Shown here in pieces: positions 1 through 7,907 of a stretch of 64,000 nt of DNA; the stretch's first letter is position 1; every line of letters begins with the position of its first letter. The stretch is from assembly GCA_014361295.1 (NCBI GenBank), contig JACIVX010000001.1:445924-509923 (forward strand), given 5' to 3'. This stretch comes from Methanomassiliicoccales archaeon. Lineage in GTDB: Archaea; Thermoplasmatota; Thermoplasmata; Methanomassiliicoccales; JACIVX01. The notes under the pieces were generated by a model. That model saw nothing but the letters and a program-made list of their open reading frames with translations, did no database searches and was not told the DNA's origin. Both the position numbers and the translations under genes were made by a program.

Positions 1-86
1 AACAGATAGAGTCGAATAAAAAATAAAAAGCCGCAATAGGTCCTCAGTGCACCTAATTTTATTTTATATGGAGTTAAGAATCAAGT

Positions 87-314
87 ATGGGCTTGTTGCT
101 AGCTCTAGAAGGGGTCCTGATGTGTGAATTATTTATTGCTTTCTATATTGCATCTGTGTTATCAACGAAGAAGAAGCGAGGAGGACGAAAGCTAGGCAGG
201 TTTCCTGCGATGGGAAATCAATGGCGTAGAATCGGAAAAATGGGGTCGAAATCGATCCCAACCAAATCCTCATTAATTTTTGACATTGTTTCTAGTTTCG
301 GTATTATCCTGTAA
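87..314 (+). pseudogene. Possible integrase N-terminal remnant
   Basis: A 75-codon open frame with no recognisable fold. Residues 28-42 (KKKRGGRK then LGRFPAMG) resemble the N-terminal linker of the tyrosine recombinase at 1143 (KKGRPGRK, then five extra residues, then LGRFPFVM). After this patch the similarity stops and the frame ends with no catalytic part. I read it as the decayed start of a second, related integrase gene in the same element. The similarity is only about 13 residues, so this may be a chance open frame. Confidence 0.3.
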
Positions 315-331
315 TGGATTCGGCTCGCCTG

Positions 332-578
332 TCACCCAACTACATCGTGCGCAATCTCCAATATGCCCCGGCCAACCAGGCGCTCACATCCGGCTGTGAT
401 CCCTGGCAGATTGAACTTCTTCCTATCGCCGGTAGAAAAAAAATGTGATCTTAGGGCCGACCGCGCAGATCTCTGTAATAATCATTGGCCGATTCTGTGC
501 AGCGAGGGTTATGATGGCCTTCATCTCATTCAGCCACCCCTTCGCCCGCTTCGGCCCCATCTCCAGTAATTTTGCCAT
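332..578 (-). pseudogene. Frameshifted small element gene
   Basis: ATG at 578 follows a good ribosome binding site (gaaggtgg) and opens a 51-codon frame (MAKLLEMGPKRAKGWLNEMK...) that stops at 423. One frame over, directly after a T-rich run at about 433-441, a natural-looking C-terminus continues (TGDRKKFNLPGITAG... to ILEIAHDVVG) and stops at 332. Joined, this gives about 80 residues. The break sits in a homopolymer, so it is either a real mutation or an indel error. I do not recognise the family; basic residues near the N-terminus would fit a small nucleic-acid-binding protein of the element, but that is a guess. Confidence 0.45.
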
Positions 579-641
579 TTCGCCACCTTCTTGAATAATA
601 TTCGTTGGATATCTTTATATTTATGCTTTTATTACATTGTT

Positions 642-676
642 AATATCGGGGAAATAACAATTTTATTTCCGATATT
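642..676. repeat. Near-perfect inverted repeat in element intergenic DNA
   Basis: The arms at 642-656 and 664-676 are reverse complements over 13 positions (AATATCGG..AAATA), with two extra G in the left arm and a 7-nt spacer. It lies in the AT-rich region between the divergent small genes at 578 (minus) and 800 (plus). An operator for a dimeric regulator or a cruciform/origin element are both possible. Confidence 0.5.
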
Positions 677-740
677 TTTCATTTCAATATTTATACTGGT
701 TAATCTAAATAGAGCCTTGCTTAAGCTTACTTAAATAGAT

Positions 741-770
741 TATAATTAATATAAATATAATTAATATAAA
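741..770. repeat. Two perfect 15-bp AT-rich tandem repeats
   Basis: The unit TATAATTAATATAAA occurs twice in direct tandem at 741-755 and 756-770, 30 bp before the gene at 800. The units contain TATA-like sequence, so they probably include or modulate its promoter. Iteron-like binding sites are an alternative. Confidence 0.6.
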
Positions 771-799
771 GATTGTTTTACAATATATGGAGGCAATAA

Positions 800-1000
800 A
801 TGTCTCAACGGGAAATTTGGACCAAGGCGACTGACCTTGAGAAAGCCATTATAGAGGCGGGCGTGGATCCGGACGTGGTAGAAGAGCTCTTTGATGAGTT
901 TGAAGAAGAGCTTCGAAGCCTTCTGGAAGAGGTAGAACAGGAGCTTGAGGAAGTTGAGTCCAGTGAGGACTCAGAGCTAGGCGATGGAGAGGACCAGTAA
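800..1000 (+). CDS. Small acidic coiled-coil protein of the element
   Basis: This 66-residue protein starts at an ATG with a clear ribosome binding site (ggaggc at 789-794). From residue 25 on it is very rich in Glu/Asp with Leu and Val at heptad-like spacing, suggesting a short acidic coiled coil, and it ends in a low-complexity acidic tail. No family is recognised. A terminator-like hairpin follows at 1025-1055, so it looks like a one-gene transcript. Its place beside an integrase and AT-rich repeats suggests an accessory gene of the integrated element, perhaps an anti-repressor or DNA-mimic protein; the function is not known. Confidence 0.55.
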   Translation: MSQREIWTKATDLEKAIIEAGVDPDVVEELFDEFEEELRSLLEEVEQELEEVESSEDSELGDGEDQ

Positions 1001-1024
1001 CGCCAGAGAATCAAACCTATCAAC

Positions 1025-1055
1025 GCGAGGGAACCCAATGTCCTCGCTACTTTTT
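1025..1055 (+). terminator. Hairpin plus oligo-T terminator
   Basis: GCGAGG at 1025-1030 pairs with CCTCGC at 1042-1047 around an 11-nt loop, followed by TTTTT at 1051-1055. It sits 25 bp after the stop of the acidic protein gene. Confidence 0.5.
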
Positions 1056-1142
1056 CTAAGCAGGGAGAGAAGACTAAAATGACAGCAATCAAGCGTTGGC
1101 TGGAAATTCCGAGGTTGGAATCTGGTCAGTAAGAGCGGCGAG

Positions 1143-2258
1143 ATGAAACTTAATACTCCTGCCGCCGATGTCGTTTCCGAGGGCTTTGATGCTACGGAGA
1201 GTCGTAGCGGCAGTAGGCCCTTCGTCAGTGGAAAAAAAGGCAGACCGGGCAGGAAGAGGGAGGCGAGGTCGTTGGGCCGCTTTCCGTTCGTGATGGCGGT
1301 CAACGAGTACCTGGACTCCATGCAGAGCGTCCTTAAAGCAACGACCTGGAAGGAATATGATCGCAGATATAGGCGCATGCACAGAGACCTCCTGGCACTG
1401 CATGAAGAGGGTAAGGTGAGGCACATCAACCCCAAGAAGATTGACGAGAAGGACATCCTGATGTACCTTCAATCCCTGAGAGCTCGGGGCATGAAGGATA
1501 GCGGGGTGGCTCACAACGTCGACGCCCTCGCCGCCCTTCTGCGCTATGTCGGCAATGGCGCCTTGGAGAAGGCGCGGCTGAAGAGTCCGCAACACTTCCC
1601 CAAGTATGCTCGAAGCCGGCTCGACCCGATAGCCACCAATGACCGGAAGGCAATCATTAAGGCAACCGAAAAAAATCGCCGACGGCGACTTTCGCAAGAT
1701 GGTTGCCTATGGCTTTGCCGTTGCCGGGATATGCACGGGGCTCCGGCCAGGGGAACTCAGGAAGGCGCGTGTAAGTGACCTGGATCTGAAGCGAGGGATC
1801 TTGCACGCAGAGGAGGTCAAGGGTAAGGATCGTTACGGAGAGCCGCGTCACGCGGCGATCCATCCCGACGGGCTTCCATTCCTGAAGAGATACTGCCAGG
1901 TCCGTGTAAAAGCCATAGCGGAGAAAGCAACGACAAACGACTTCCTTTTCCCGGCGCTGGGGGACGGCGACGGCTACTACTTGCAGCAGGGACTTTCGGA
2001 GCTGCGCAGGATGGTCAGGAAAGGAAGGACACCGGTGTCGAGTTCGATGGCTGGGCTTGCTGGCGGACCTACGGGCAGCTTGCCATCGATGAAGGAGTCC
2101 CTATCGACGCGGTGAGCCGCATGCTCGGCCACAAGACGACAAAGACTACGGAAACGTACTACTGCCGAAGGACCAATGACTCGGCGATCGCGGTTGCCCA
2201 AAAGGCTGGAGCAACAGGCCAGACGAGCAGCCGTCTATGCCGGGCAATTCACCCTTGA
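1143..2258 (+). pseudogene. Tyrosine recombinase (integrase), two frameshifts
   Basis: XerC/phage-type integrase split over three frames. The first (from 1143) holds the SAM-like DNA-binding domain (EYLDSMQSVLKATTWKEYDRR, DILMYLQSLRARGMKDS). After a run of seven A near 1670 the frame shifts; the next segment has the catalytic Arg box (TGLRPGELRKARVSDLDL). A second shift near 2025 leads to WRTYGQLAIDEGVPIDAV, the LGH box and TTETYY with the nucleophilic Tyr, ending at 2258. In box II the usual His three residues before Arg is Ala. The gene ends 36 bp from the 3' end of tRNA-Leu, the usual arrangement for tRNA-targeting integrases. GC content is clearly above the host genes. Both breaks are near short homopolymers, so errors cannot be excluded, but a third broken gene lies nearby. 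Confidence 0.85.
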
Positions 2259-2293
2259 TTGAAAAACGCTTCGAGCCGTCTGGATATGCTTGA

Positions 2294-2381
2294 TGGTGCA
2301 GGGGGTGCGATTTGAACGCACGGACCCCTTCGGGACAAGGTCCTAAGCCTTGCGCCGTTGGCCAGGCTTGGCTACCCCTGC
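2294..2381 (-). tRNA. tRNA-Leu(UAG), CCA encoded
   Basis: Minus-strand cloverleaf: acceptor GCAGGGG with CCCCUGC, D-arm, anticodon stem CAAGG/CCUUG around loop CUUAGGA (anticodon UAG), a long variable arm (class II, as expected for Leu), T-arm GUGCG/CGCAC, discriminator A, and encoded CCA at 2294-2296. No intron. Its 3' end faces the decayed integrase gene, so it is the likely attachment site of the element on the left. Confidence 0.95.
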
Positions 2382-2401
2382 GCCACGGCTGGATGCGCTC
2401 A

Positions 2402-2413
2402 TAAGTATATAAG
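2402..2413 (-). promoter_or_regulatory. TATA box of tRNA-Leu
   Basis: On the minus strand CTTATATACTTA lies about 26 bp before the tRNA 5' end, the normal archaeal TATA spacing. Confidence 0.6.
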
Positions 2414-2526
2414 TTCTTAGCGGCAAAGGGTTGAAGATTGGATCGAAACTCCATCGCCCACCACCAAATCTTTGACCATCTTTTAATTATCTATGAGATA
2501 TTAAAATAGAATATCTGTTGAAATAC

Positions 2527-2973
2527 CTAACCCAGATTTGATGATTTCTTCTTAATCAATGACTCAAAGTATTCCTTGGATTTATCGATTGCACGATCGT
2601 ATGTACTGGGGTAAGCCTTGACTTTCCCTTTGACAGCGATCACATCCTCACCATCCGTCAGCACAAGCTTTTCAAGATACGCGAGCTGCTTATCAAATCT
2701 GAAATAAACGAATCCCTCGTCGTCCGTTCTTCGTTCCAAGGTATCAACAATCTTTTTCAAATCATTTGAACTCACTCTACTAAAAAACGCATCAATTTCC
2801 GTTTTCTTTCTCAGAATTGTTTCGAGGATTGTAATTGGATTGCCGTGATAGCCAGTTGACAATGACCGTTTGAATTCGTTTATCCCAGCGACAAATTGCA
2901 AAGCCTTAATGACTTTATTCTCATCCTCCGTCGCGTTTACGAAAACTCTGAAGAAAAGGTTGTGGAATACCAT
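2527..2973 (-). CDS. RNA-binding protein, COG1325/exosome-associated family
   Basis: About 148 residues, matching in length and pattern the archaeal RNA-binding domain family COG1325 (MVFHNLFFRVFVNATED at the start, FRFDKQLAYLEKLVLTDGED in the C-terminal half), predicted to have a dsRBD-like fold and often linked to the exosome or ribosome biogenesis. A GTG nine bases upstream is in frame, but it overlaps the ribosome binding site GGAGGC, so I chose the ATG at 2973. Transcribed convergently with the integrase side and divergently from porC. Family assignment is by residue pattern; the molecular role is known only in general terms. Confidence 0.75.
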   Translation of the reverse strand: MVFHNLFFRVFVNATEDENKVIKALQFVAGINEFKRSLSTGYHGNPITILETILRKKTEIDAFFSRVSSNDLKKIVDTLERRTDDEGFVYFRFDKQLAYLEKLVLTDGEDVIAVKGKVKAYPSTYDRAIDKSKEYFESLIKKKSSNLG

Positions 2974-3150
2974 TGCCTCCACATTTGTTAAGAGAGTATT
3001 ATTTCTTTTTGATAAGCTAGGAGTATTTTATATGAGAAATGAAAACCGCATCGACATCAACGGAAACCAAGTGCTAAAAAATGGCACGGATATGAAAAAT
3101 GTGGAAAATGCTTATAATCACAAAGCAACTTGACCGCTTTGGTGTCATAA

Positions 3151-3702
3151 ATGATCGAGATCCGCATTCATGGACGAGGCGGTCAGGGAGCCGTTGTGGC
3201 TTCCGAGATTCTCGCCCGCGCTGCCGTCAAAGATGGCATGCGAGTCGCAGCCTTTCCATTTTTTGGGGTGGAGAGGCGAGGAGCGCCAGTAACAGCTTTT
3301 TGCAGAATTGATGATAAGCCGATCAGAATTCATGCTGGCATCTATGAACCAGATTATGTGATCGTTCTTGATCCAAAACTCATGGAATTCGTCGATGTAT
3401 GTCAGGGATTGAAACCAAATGGCGAGATATTGATGAATACGACACGAAGTAAACAAGAGCTCGGAATCAACAAGCCCAATAGGACGTGGACCGTGGATGC
3501 CACGGGCATCGCATTAAAACACGGACTCGGGAGCGAAACCGCTCCGATTGTCAACACTGCGATCGTTGGGGCATTTGTGAAAATCTTTCCAAAGATATCA
3601 CTTGATTCCGTATTGAAGAGCATCGAAGAAGCTGCTCCAACTAAGAAAGACGCAAATGTCGCTGCTGCGAAGGAAGCTTATCACATGGTCAAGGAGGCGT
3701 AA
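3151..3702 (+). CDS. porC: Pyruvate:ferredoxin oxidoreductase gamma subunit
   Basis: 183 residues. The N-terminal IRIHGRGGQGAVVASEILA is the glycine-rich signature of the gamma subunit of 2-oxoacid:ferredoxin oxidoreductases, followed by FPFFGVERRGAPVTAF, also typical. The complex oxidises pyruvate with CoA to acetyl-CoA and CO2 and reduces ferredoxin, or runs in reverse to fix CO2. First of four closely spaced genes (gamma, delta, alpha, beta), the order found for archaeal POR; only 2 bp separate it from porD. The substrate (pyruvate rather than another 2-oxoacid) is inferred from the gene order. Confidence 0.9.
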   Translation: MIEIRIHGRGGQGAVVASEILARAAVKDGMRVAAFPFFGVERRGAPVTAFCRIDDKPIRIHAGIYEPDYVIVLDPKLMEFVDVCQGLKPNGEILMNTTRSKQELGINKPNRTWTVDATGIALKHGLGSETAPIVNTAIVGAFVKIFPKISLDSVLKSIEEAAPTKKDANVAAAKEAYHMVKEA

Positions 3703-3704
3703 TA

Positions 3705-3992
3705 ATGGTCGAAGTACCCAAGACTTACAAGGACCTACCTTCCACGCCGATCACATTTTTCACAACAGAGGACAACAAGACCGGTACCTGGCGAACGATC
3801 AGACCAGTTATCGATAAGGAGAAATGCACCAGGTGCTACATTTGCTGGAAATTCTGCCCTGATTTAAGCATCGAAGTTGAAGAAGAAGGCGATTATCCGA
3901 ATGTCGATTACGATCACTGCAAAGGATGTGGGATTTGCGCCAATGAATGTCCTTCTGGCGCGATTGCGATGGAGAAGGAGATGGGAAAATGA
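3705..3992 (+). CDS. porD: Pyruvate:ferredoxin oxidoreductase delta subunit, 2x[4Fe-4S]
   Basis: 95 residues with two bacterial-ferredoxin clusters: CTRCYICWKFCPD around residue 41 and CKGCGICANECPSGAI around residue 71. It carries electrons from the thiamine-diphosphate centre to external ferredoxin. The stop overlaps the porA start as ATGA at 3989-3992, indicating translational coupling. The N-terminal part (TGTWRTIRPVID) is typical of the delta subunit and separates it from a plain ferredoxin. Confidence 0.92.
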   Translation: MVEVPKTYKDLPSTPITFFTTEDNKTGTWRTIRPVIDKEKCTRCYICWKFCPDLSIEVEEEGDYPNVDYDHCKGCGICANECPSGAIAMEKEMGK

Positions 3993-5176
3993 TGGAAGTG
4001 ATGACAGCCAATTATGCGGCTGCGTACGCGGTTAAGCTAGCCCGAGTTGGAGTGATTGCTGCATATCCAATTACGCCTCAAAGCAGCATTTCCGAGAAAT
4101 TAGCGGAAATGTATGTTAAGGGAGAGCTTTACGGCAAGTATTTTTTGGTCGAAAGCGAGCACAGTGCAATGTCAATGCTCATCGGTGCTTCATACGCTGG
4201 GGCGAGAACATTCACTGCGACATCTTCACACGGTCTCGCCCTGATGCACGAAATGCTGTTCTGGGCGGTTGGTGCTCGGAGACCGATCGTTATGGCTGTA
4301 GTCGCGCGAGCGCTCGCTCCCCCGTGGAACATATGGGGGGATCACATGGATGTGATGAGCGAGCGAGATACAGGTTGGATGCAGTTCTTTTGCGAAAACA
4401 ATCAAGAGACACTCGACACAATTCTCATGGCTTATAAGATCTCGGAAGATCGGTCAGTGATGTTGCCGTCAATGGTGATTGAAGATGGCTTCATCCTTTC
4501 CCACACGTATGAAGCGGTTGACATTCCTGATCAGGATGACGTGGATGATTTTCTGCCGCCATTCGATCCAGAATGGAAAATCGACTTCGACGATCCGAGG
4601 AGATTCGGTGGTCTCACAATGCCAGATTGGTGGTCAGAATTTAGATATCGCATCGCACTAGATCAAGAGGTTGCGAAAAAGAAAATCGTGGAAGTCGACA
4701 AAGAATTCGAAAGAAGATTCGGCAGGAGTTACGGTGGTCTTGTGGAATTCTATAACTGTGATGATGCAGAGGTGGCACTTGTTCTCGCCGGGTCTGCAGT
4801 CGGTACAGCAAAAGAAGTTTCCGATAAGATGCGCGAGAGAGGGAAGAAGGTCGGTGTTGTTAAACTCAAGACCTTTAGACCTTTTCCAGCCGAGGAATTA
4901 AAAAAGCTTAATGATATGGTGCCTGTGGTTGGCGTGTTTGATCGGAGCTATACATTCGGATACGGCGGTGCATTGTATTCCGAAGTGAGGAACGGGATTT
5001 ACGTCCCCGGTGGAGGGGCCCTCGTCAAAAACTACGTCGGTGGAATGGGCGGGAAGGATTTCACGCCGAAGAACATGGAATTTATCTTTGAAGATCTTCT
5101 CAGGATCAAGAAGGAAGGTAAAGTGGACAGAATGGTCGAATGGATTAATATAAAAGATGGAACGGGGAGGTGGTAA
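3989..5176 (+). CDS. porA: Pyruvate:ferredoxin oxidoreductase alpha subunit
   Basis: 395 residues from the ATG at 3989, which overlaps the porD stop and has GGAG upstream; an in-frame start further up would lie inside porD. YPITPQSSISEKLAEM is the family signature, SEHSAMSMLIGASYAGARTFTATSS the conserved core, and VVGVFDRSYTFGYGG near the C-terminus belongs to domain II. The subunit forms the heterodimeric catalytic unit with PorB. The gene overlaps the start of porB by 7 bp. Confidence 0.93.
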   Translation: MMEVMTANYAAAYAVKLARVGVIAAYPITPQSSISEKLAEMYVKGELYGKYFLVESEHSAMSMLIGASYAGARTFTATSSHGLALMHEMLFWAVGARRPIVMAVVARALAPPWNIWGDHMDVMSERDTGWMQFFCENNQETLDTILMAYKISEDRSVMLPSMVIEDGFILSHTYEAVDIPDQDDVDDFLPPFDPEWKIDFDDPRRFGGLTMPDWWSEFRYRIALDQEVAKKKIVEVDKEFERRFGRSYGGLVEFYNCDDAEVALVLAGSAVGTAKEVSDKMRERGKKVGVVKLKTFRPFPAEELKKLNDMVPVVGVFDRSYTFGYGGALYSEVRNGIYVPGGGALVKNYVGGMGGKDFTPKNMEFIFEDLLRIKKEGKVDRMVEWINIKDGTGRW

Positions 5177-6075
5177 ATATCCCCAAATTCACGATTCCAA
5201 AGGAAGAATATGTTTGCAAGGGACACAGTGCATGCCCAGGTTGCGGGACGCCGCTTGCCCTCCGTTATACTCTAAAGGCCCTTGGCAAGCGAACGGTATT
5301 GAATATCCCTGCGGGTTGCGGTGGCGTCATACTTGGTGTCTGGCCAAGTTATGCCCTGAAAGTCCCAGTTGTTGACAATGCATTTGAGTGCACAGCGGCC
5401 ATCGCAGATGGCATAAGGGCTGGATTTGATGTGCTCGGCGTTAAAGATGCGTATGTCGTCGGCTGGGCTGGCGACGGTGGAACCGTTGACATCGGTCTTC
5501 AGGCGCTTTCCGCCGCCGTTGATCGCAATGCAAACATCATCTATGTCATGCTGGACAACGAAGCATATATGAACACAGGAATTCAGAAAAGTGGATGCAC
5601 TCCGATCGGCGCGTGGACGACAACAACCCCGGTCGCCAATGGAAAAGGCTGGAACACATCCCCGAAGAAGAGGATCATGGAAATGCTAGTTGCTAACGGG
5701 ATCGCTTATGGGGCAACCGTCAATGTTGCGTATCCAGAGGACTTTATTGCGAGGCTGAGAGAAGCGAAAGACATCAAAGGCACAAAATTCATTCATGCTT
5801 TGGCTCCGTGCACACCGGGCTGGCGTATTGATCCAAGGAAGAGCATCGAAGTCGCAAGACTCGCAACACAGACTGGAATCTTCCCGCTTTATAAAGTGGA
5901 AAATGGAAAATATTCATTAACAAAAGAGATCAAGAACAGAAAACCAGTTCGAGAGTACCTGAGACTCCAGGGAAGATTCAGACATCTCCCGGAAGAGGCG
6001 ATCAACGAAATACAAAGACTCGTTGATGAAGAATACGCGCGTCTCCTCAAGAAAATCAAGGAGACAAATGAATAA
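5170..6075 (+). CDS. porB: Pyruvate:ferredoxin oxidoreductase beta subunit
   Basis: About 300 residues. HSACPGCGTPLALRY at the N-terminus gives cluster and cofactor residues, and GWAGDGGTVDIGLQALSAA with DNEAYMNTGIQKSG is the thiamine-diphosphate/Mg binding motif (GDG...N). It oxidises the 2-oxoacid and binds the proximal 4Fe-4S cluster. Start is uncertain: GTG at 5170 is the only standard start, but it lies inside the strong ribosome binding site GGAGGTGG (5166-5173). The codon at ideal distance is ATC at 5179, which would give a normal-looking N-terminus (PKFTIPKEEY). Last gene of the por operon; a T-rich stretch follows. Confidence 0.9.
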   Translation: MVNIPKFTIPKEEYVCKGHSACPGCGTPLALRYTLKALGKRTVLNIPAGCGGVILGVWPSYALKVPVVDNAFECTAAIADGIRAGFDVLGVKDAYVVGWAGDGGTVDIGLQALSAAVDRNANIIYVMLDNEAYMNTGIQKSGCTPIGAWTTTTPVANGKGWNTSPKKRIMEMLVANGIAYGATVNVAYPEDFIARLREAKDIKGTKFIHALAPCTPGWRIDPRKSIEVARLATQTGIFPLYKVENGKYSLTKEIKNRKPVREYLRLQGRFRHLPEEAINEIQRLVDEEYARLLKKIKETNE

Positions 6076-6285
6076 ATCGCATGTCAGTATCTATATTATT
6101 TTTTCTTCTTTCCTTTCTTGCATTTATCCATTTGCTAAATCTCGATTCGATTCAAGATGGTGATCTCTGAAACGCTTGCTCACTCATTTCTTAACCTTAA
6201 ATATTTTAGCTGATCGCATTAGTAATGACTCGTCCACTGCTATCTCGTGCATGCTAATCACGCATGAATTGGTCAAATAGCACGA

Positions 6286-7095
6286 TCAATTCGGAATGAA
6301 TTTCGCGTTCGAGTCGCCAAATGGGTCGGTATTAGATCCGTGTCCAACAGCGGCGTGAATCAGTTCGGCTTCTGGGATCTTTTTTTGGGAGAGTTCTTCG
6401 GCTTCTTCCTCATCAATATCCTCAAGCATTTCCTCAATGTCTGATGCGATCTGGGTTATGAATGATTCGGTGATTTTTGTGCATACTGATTCAATGATCT
6501 TGATGATGCTTCGCTCCATGATAGAAAAGCTTTCCCATACAGGTATGTCACCAGCAATTTCGAGGAGTTTGTCATTATCTAGAACCAGTGTGGTTTCAGC
6601 AACCTCTTTAAGCCTCTTGATACCCTCTGCTGCTTTTCTCCGGCATTCCTTTTCATGGGAAAACGGATTGATTGCGATAGCAAATGTCACAGCGTCGAGT
6701 TCCTTTGCCACCTCGGCGACAACAGGTGCAGCACCAGTGCCGGTTCCACCCCCCATCCCAGCTATGATAAACACGATGTCGCTGCCCTTTAATACTTCCC
6801 GTAGGGTCTCCCGAGCACATTCTGCGCAGTATTCTCCGACTTCCGGGAAACCGCCGGCTCCTTTGCCATATGTTACATCTTTTCCGATGAGAATTTTCTT
6901 GTGCGCATCAATTGACTGTAGCTTTTTTTCATCGGTGTTAACCGCAATGGTTTCAACACTATTTTTGCAGTTCCAGTATACACTGTTTACAATGTTATTC
7001 CCTGCCCCACCACATCCCACGACTGAAATCTTTGGCTCAATCATCCCCTTGCTGAGCATCGCCATTATTTGCTCAGTTTTCATTGTCTTATCCAT
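6286..7095 (-). CDS. Short FtsZ-like GTPase
   Basis: 269 residues with a clear FtsZ GTPase domain: VVGCGGAGNNIVNSV (about 25-39), AVNTD, the tubulin signature GGGTGTGAAP (115-124), NPFSHE and NDKLLEIA. Usual FtsZ has 350-400 residues. Here the chain ends soon after helix H7; in place of the T7-loop motif NxDxxD, needed for GTP hydrolysis between subunits, it reads ITESFITQIASDIEEML, and the C-terminal domain is absent. No continuation is visible in any frame downstream. It may cap or regulate a full FtsZ elsewhere, or act in membrane remodelling; both are inference. Start ATG has GGAGG 10 bp upstream. Cotranscribed behind an RHH protein. Confidence 0.8.
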   Translation of the reverse strand: MDKTMKTEQIMAMLSKGMIEPKISVVGCGGAGNNIVNSVYWNCKNSVETIAVNTDEKKLQSIDAHKKILIGKDVTYGKGAGGFPEVGEYCAECARETLREVLKGSDIVFIIAGMGGGTGTGAAPVVAEVAKELDAVTFAIAINPFSHEKECRRKAAEGIKRLKEVAETTLVLDNDKLLEIAGDIPVWESFSIMERSIIKIIESVCTKITESFITQIASDIEEMLEDIDEEEAEELSQKKIPEAELIHAAVGHGSNTDPFGDSNAKFIPN

Positions 7096-7187
7096 ATCTA
7101 ATCGGCCTCCTTCCCGGAATCTGAGGACGATTCAGACTGATCCAACGACTTTGTTGTAACAAAGCCGTGCATCCCATCCCTTCTAGT

Positions 7188-7592
7188 CTATTCATCCCCA
7201 GCTTGATTTGATTTTCCCGCGACTGGTCCAGAGTCTGGAACGATTTCTAAGGTCTCGCATTCGTTTTCGTCCAGTCTCTTCTTGATTTCTTCGAGGAGCG
7301 ACTTTGAAACAAACTCCTTTCTCACACATTCCTCTATTGCATCGGACACGGAGTTGTATACACCCGCCCGAACAAGCCCTTCGATGACACGAAGTGCCAA
7401 GCGGGGAACTCTAATCGTTATCTCCGTTCCTTGAGATTCCAGTCTCCTATCATCATGTTTGCCCTGAATGAATGATCTCAGTGCGATTCTTGCTAGTTGC
7501 GATCTACTTGTATATTCAGGATGCGTCTCAAGGAACTCATCCAGGATTTTGAGTTCTTCTGAGCCGAGCCTGAGCGAGATCCTTTCCTCATT
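7188..7592 (-). CDS. Double ribbon-helix-helix regulator
   Basis: Two RHH (MetJ/Arc) DNA-binding units in one chain: ERISLRLGSEELKILDEFL with YTSRSQLARIALRSF, and TEITIRVPRLALRVIEGLV with YNSVSDAIEECVRKEF, then an acidic tail. I chose the ATG at 7592: gagg lies 11 bp upstream, and a TATA box at about 7650-7659 would put the transcript start near 7628, downstream of the other in-frame ATG at 7634. Located 93 bp before the FtsZ-like gene on the same strand. In haloarchaea an RHH regulator, CdrS, is encoded next to ftsZ2 and controls division genes; a similar role is plausible here. Confidence 0.75.
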   Translation of the reverse strand, partial: NEERISLRLGSEELKILDEFLETHPEYTSRSQLARIALRSFIQGKHDDRRLESQGTEITIRVPRLALRVIEGLVRAGVYNSVSDAIEECVRKEFVSKSLLEEIKKRLDENECETLEIVPDSGPVAGKSNQAGDE

Positions 7593-7649
7593 CATTGAAC
7601 GCCAGTCCTCTGTCCCACCACGGGCGTCATACATTATGACAAAAACTCT

Positions 7650-7659
7650 ATTTATAGTT
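7650..7659 (-). promoter_or_regulatory. TATA box of the RHH-ftsZ transcript
   Basis: Minus-strand CTATAAATAG, the best archaeal TATA match upstream of the RHH gene. No comparable TATA is seen between the RHH and ftsZ genes, so the two are probably one transcript. Confidence 0.5.
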
Positions 7660-7907
7660 TATTGCAAAAGTCATATTTCGTCATACCGAGCATCCCTAAA
7701 AGTCCGCAACCAACTTCGCCTCACCAGTTTTTGTGAATCAGAAGAAATCAAACTGTCTTTCGATCTGAATTGAATTTCGATATTTAGATTCTGGACCCTG
7801 ATAATCCTTCAATTAAATATCAAACTTCCAGTTTCAAAAAAACTTCTCAAGATATATTATCGAAAATATCTTTTAAATCCTCCCATATACCGTGCCAAAG
7901 GTATAAC

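Noticed and set aside
1079-1132. 17-codon frame before the integrase
   Set aside because: Too short to separate from chance, no conservation evidence.
3031-3133. 33-codon frame just before porC
   Set aside because: It is short, AT-rich, unrecognised and sits in the promoter/leader region; a leader peptide is possible but unsupported.
6437-7159. 240-codon open frame opposite the FtsZ-like gene
   Set aside because: It lies entirely antisense to a gene with clear FtsZ motifs and its own protein has low-complexity Ser/Ile composition typical of shadow frames.
7098-7172. Short frame MHGFVTTKSLDQ... between the RHH and FtsZ-like genes
   Set aside because: 24 codons ending next to the ftsZ start; it could couple translation, but its start is only a byproduct of the repeated GGGATGGGATG motif.
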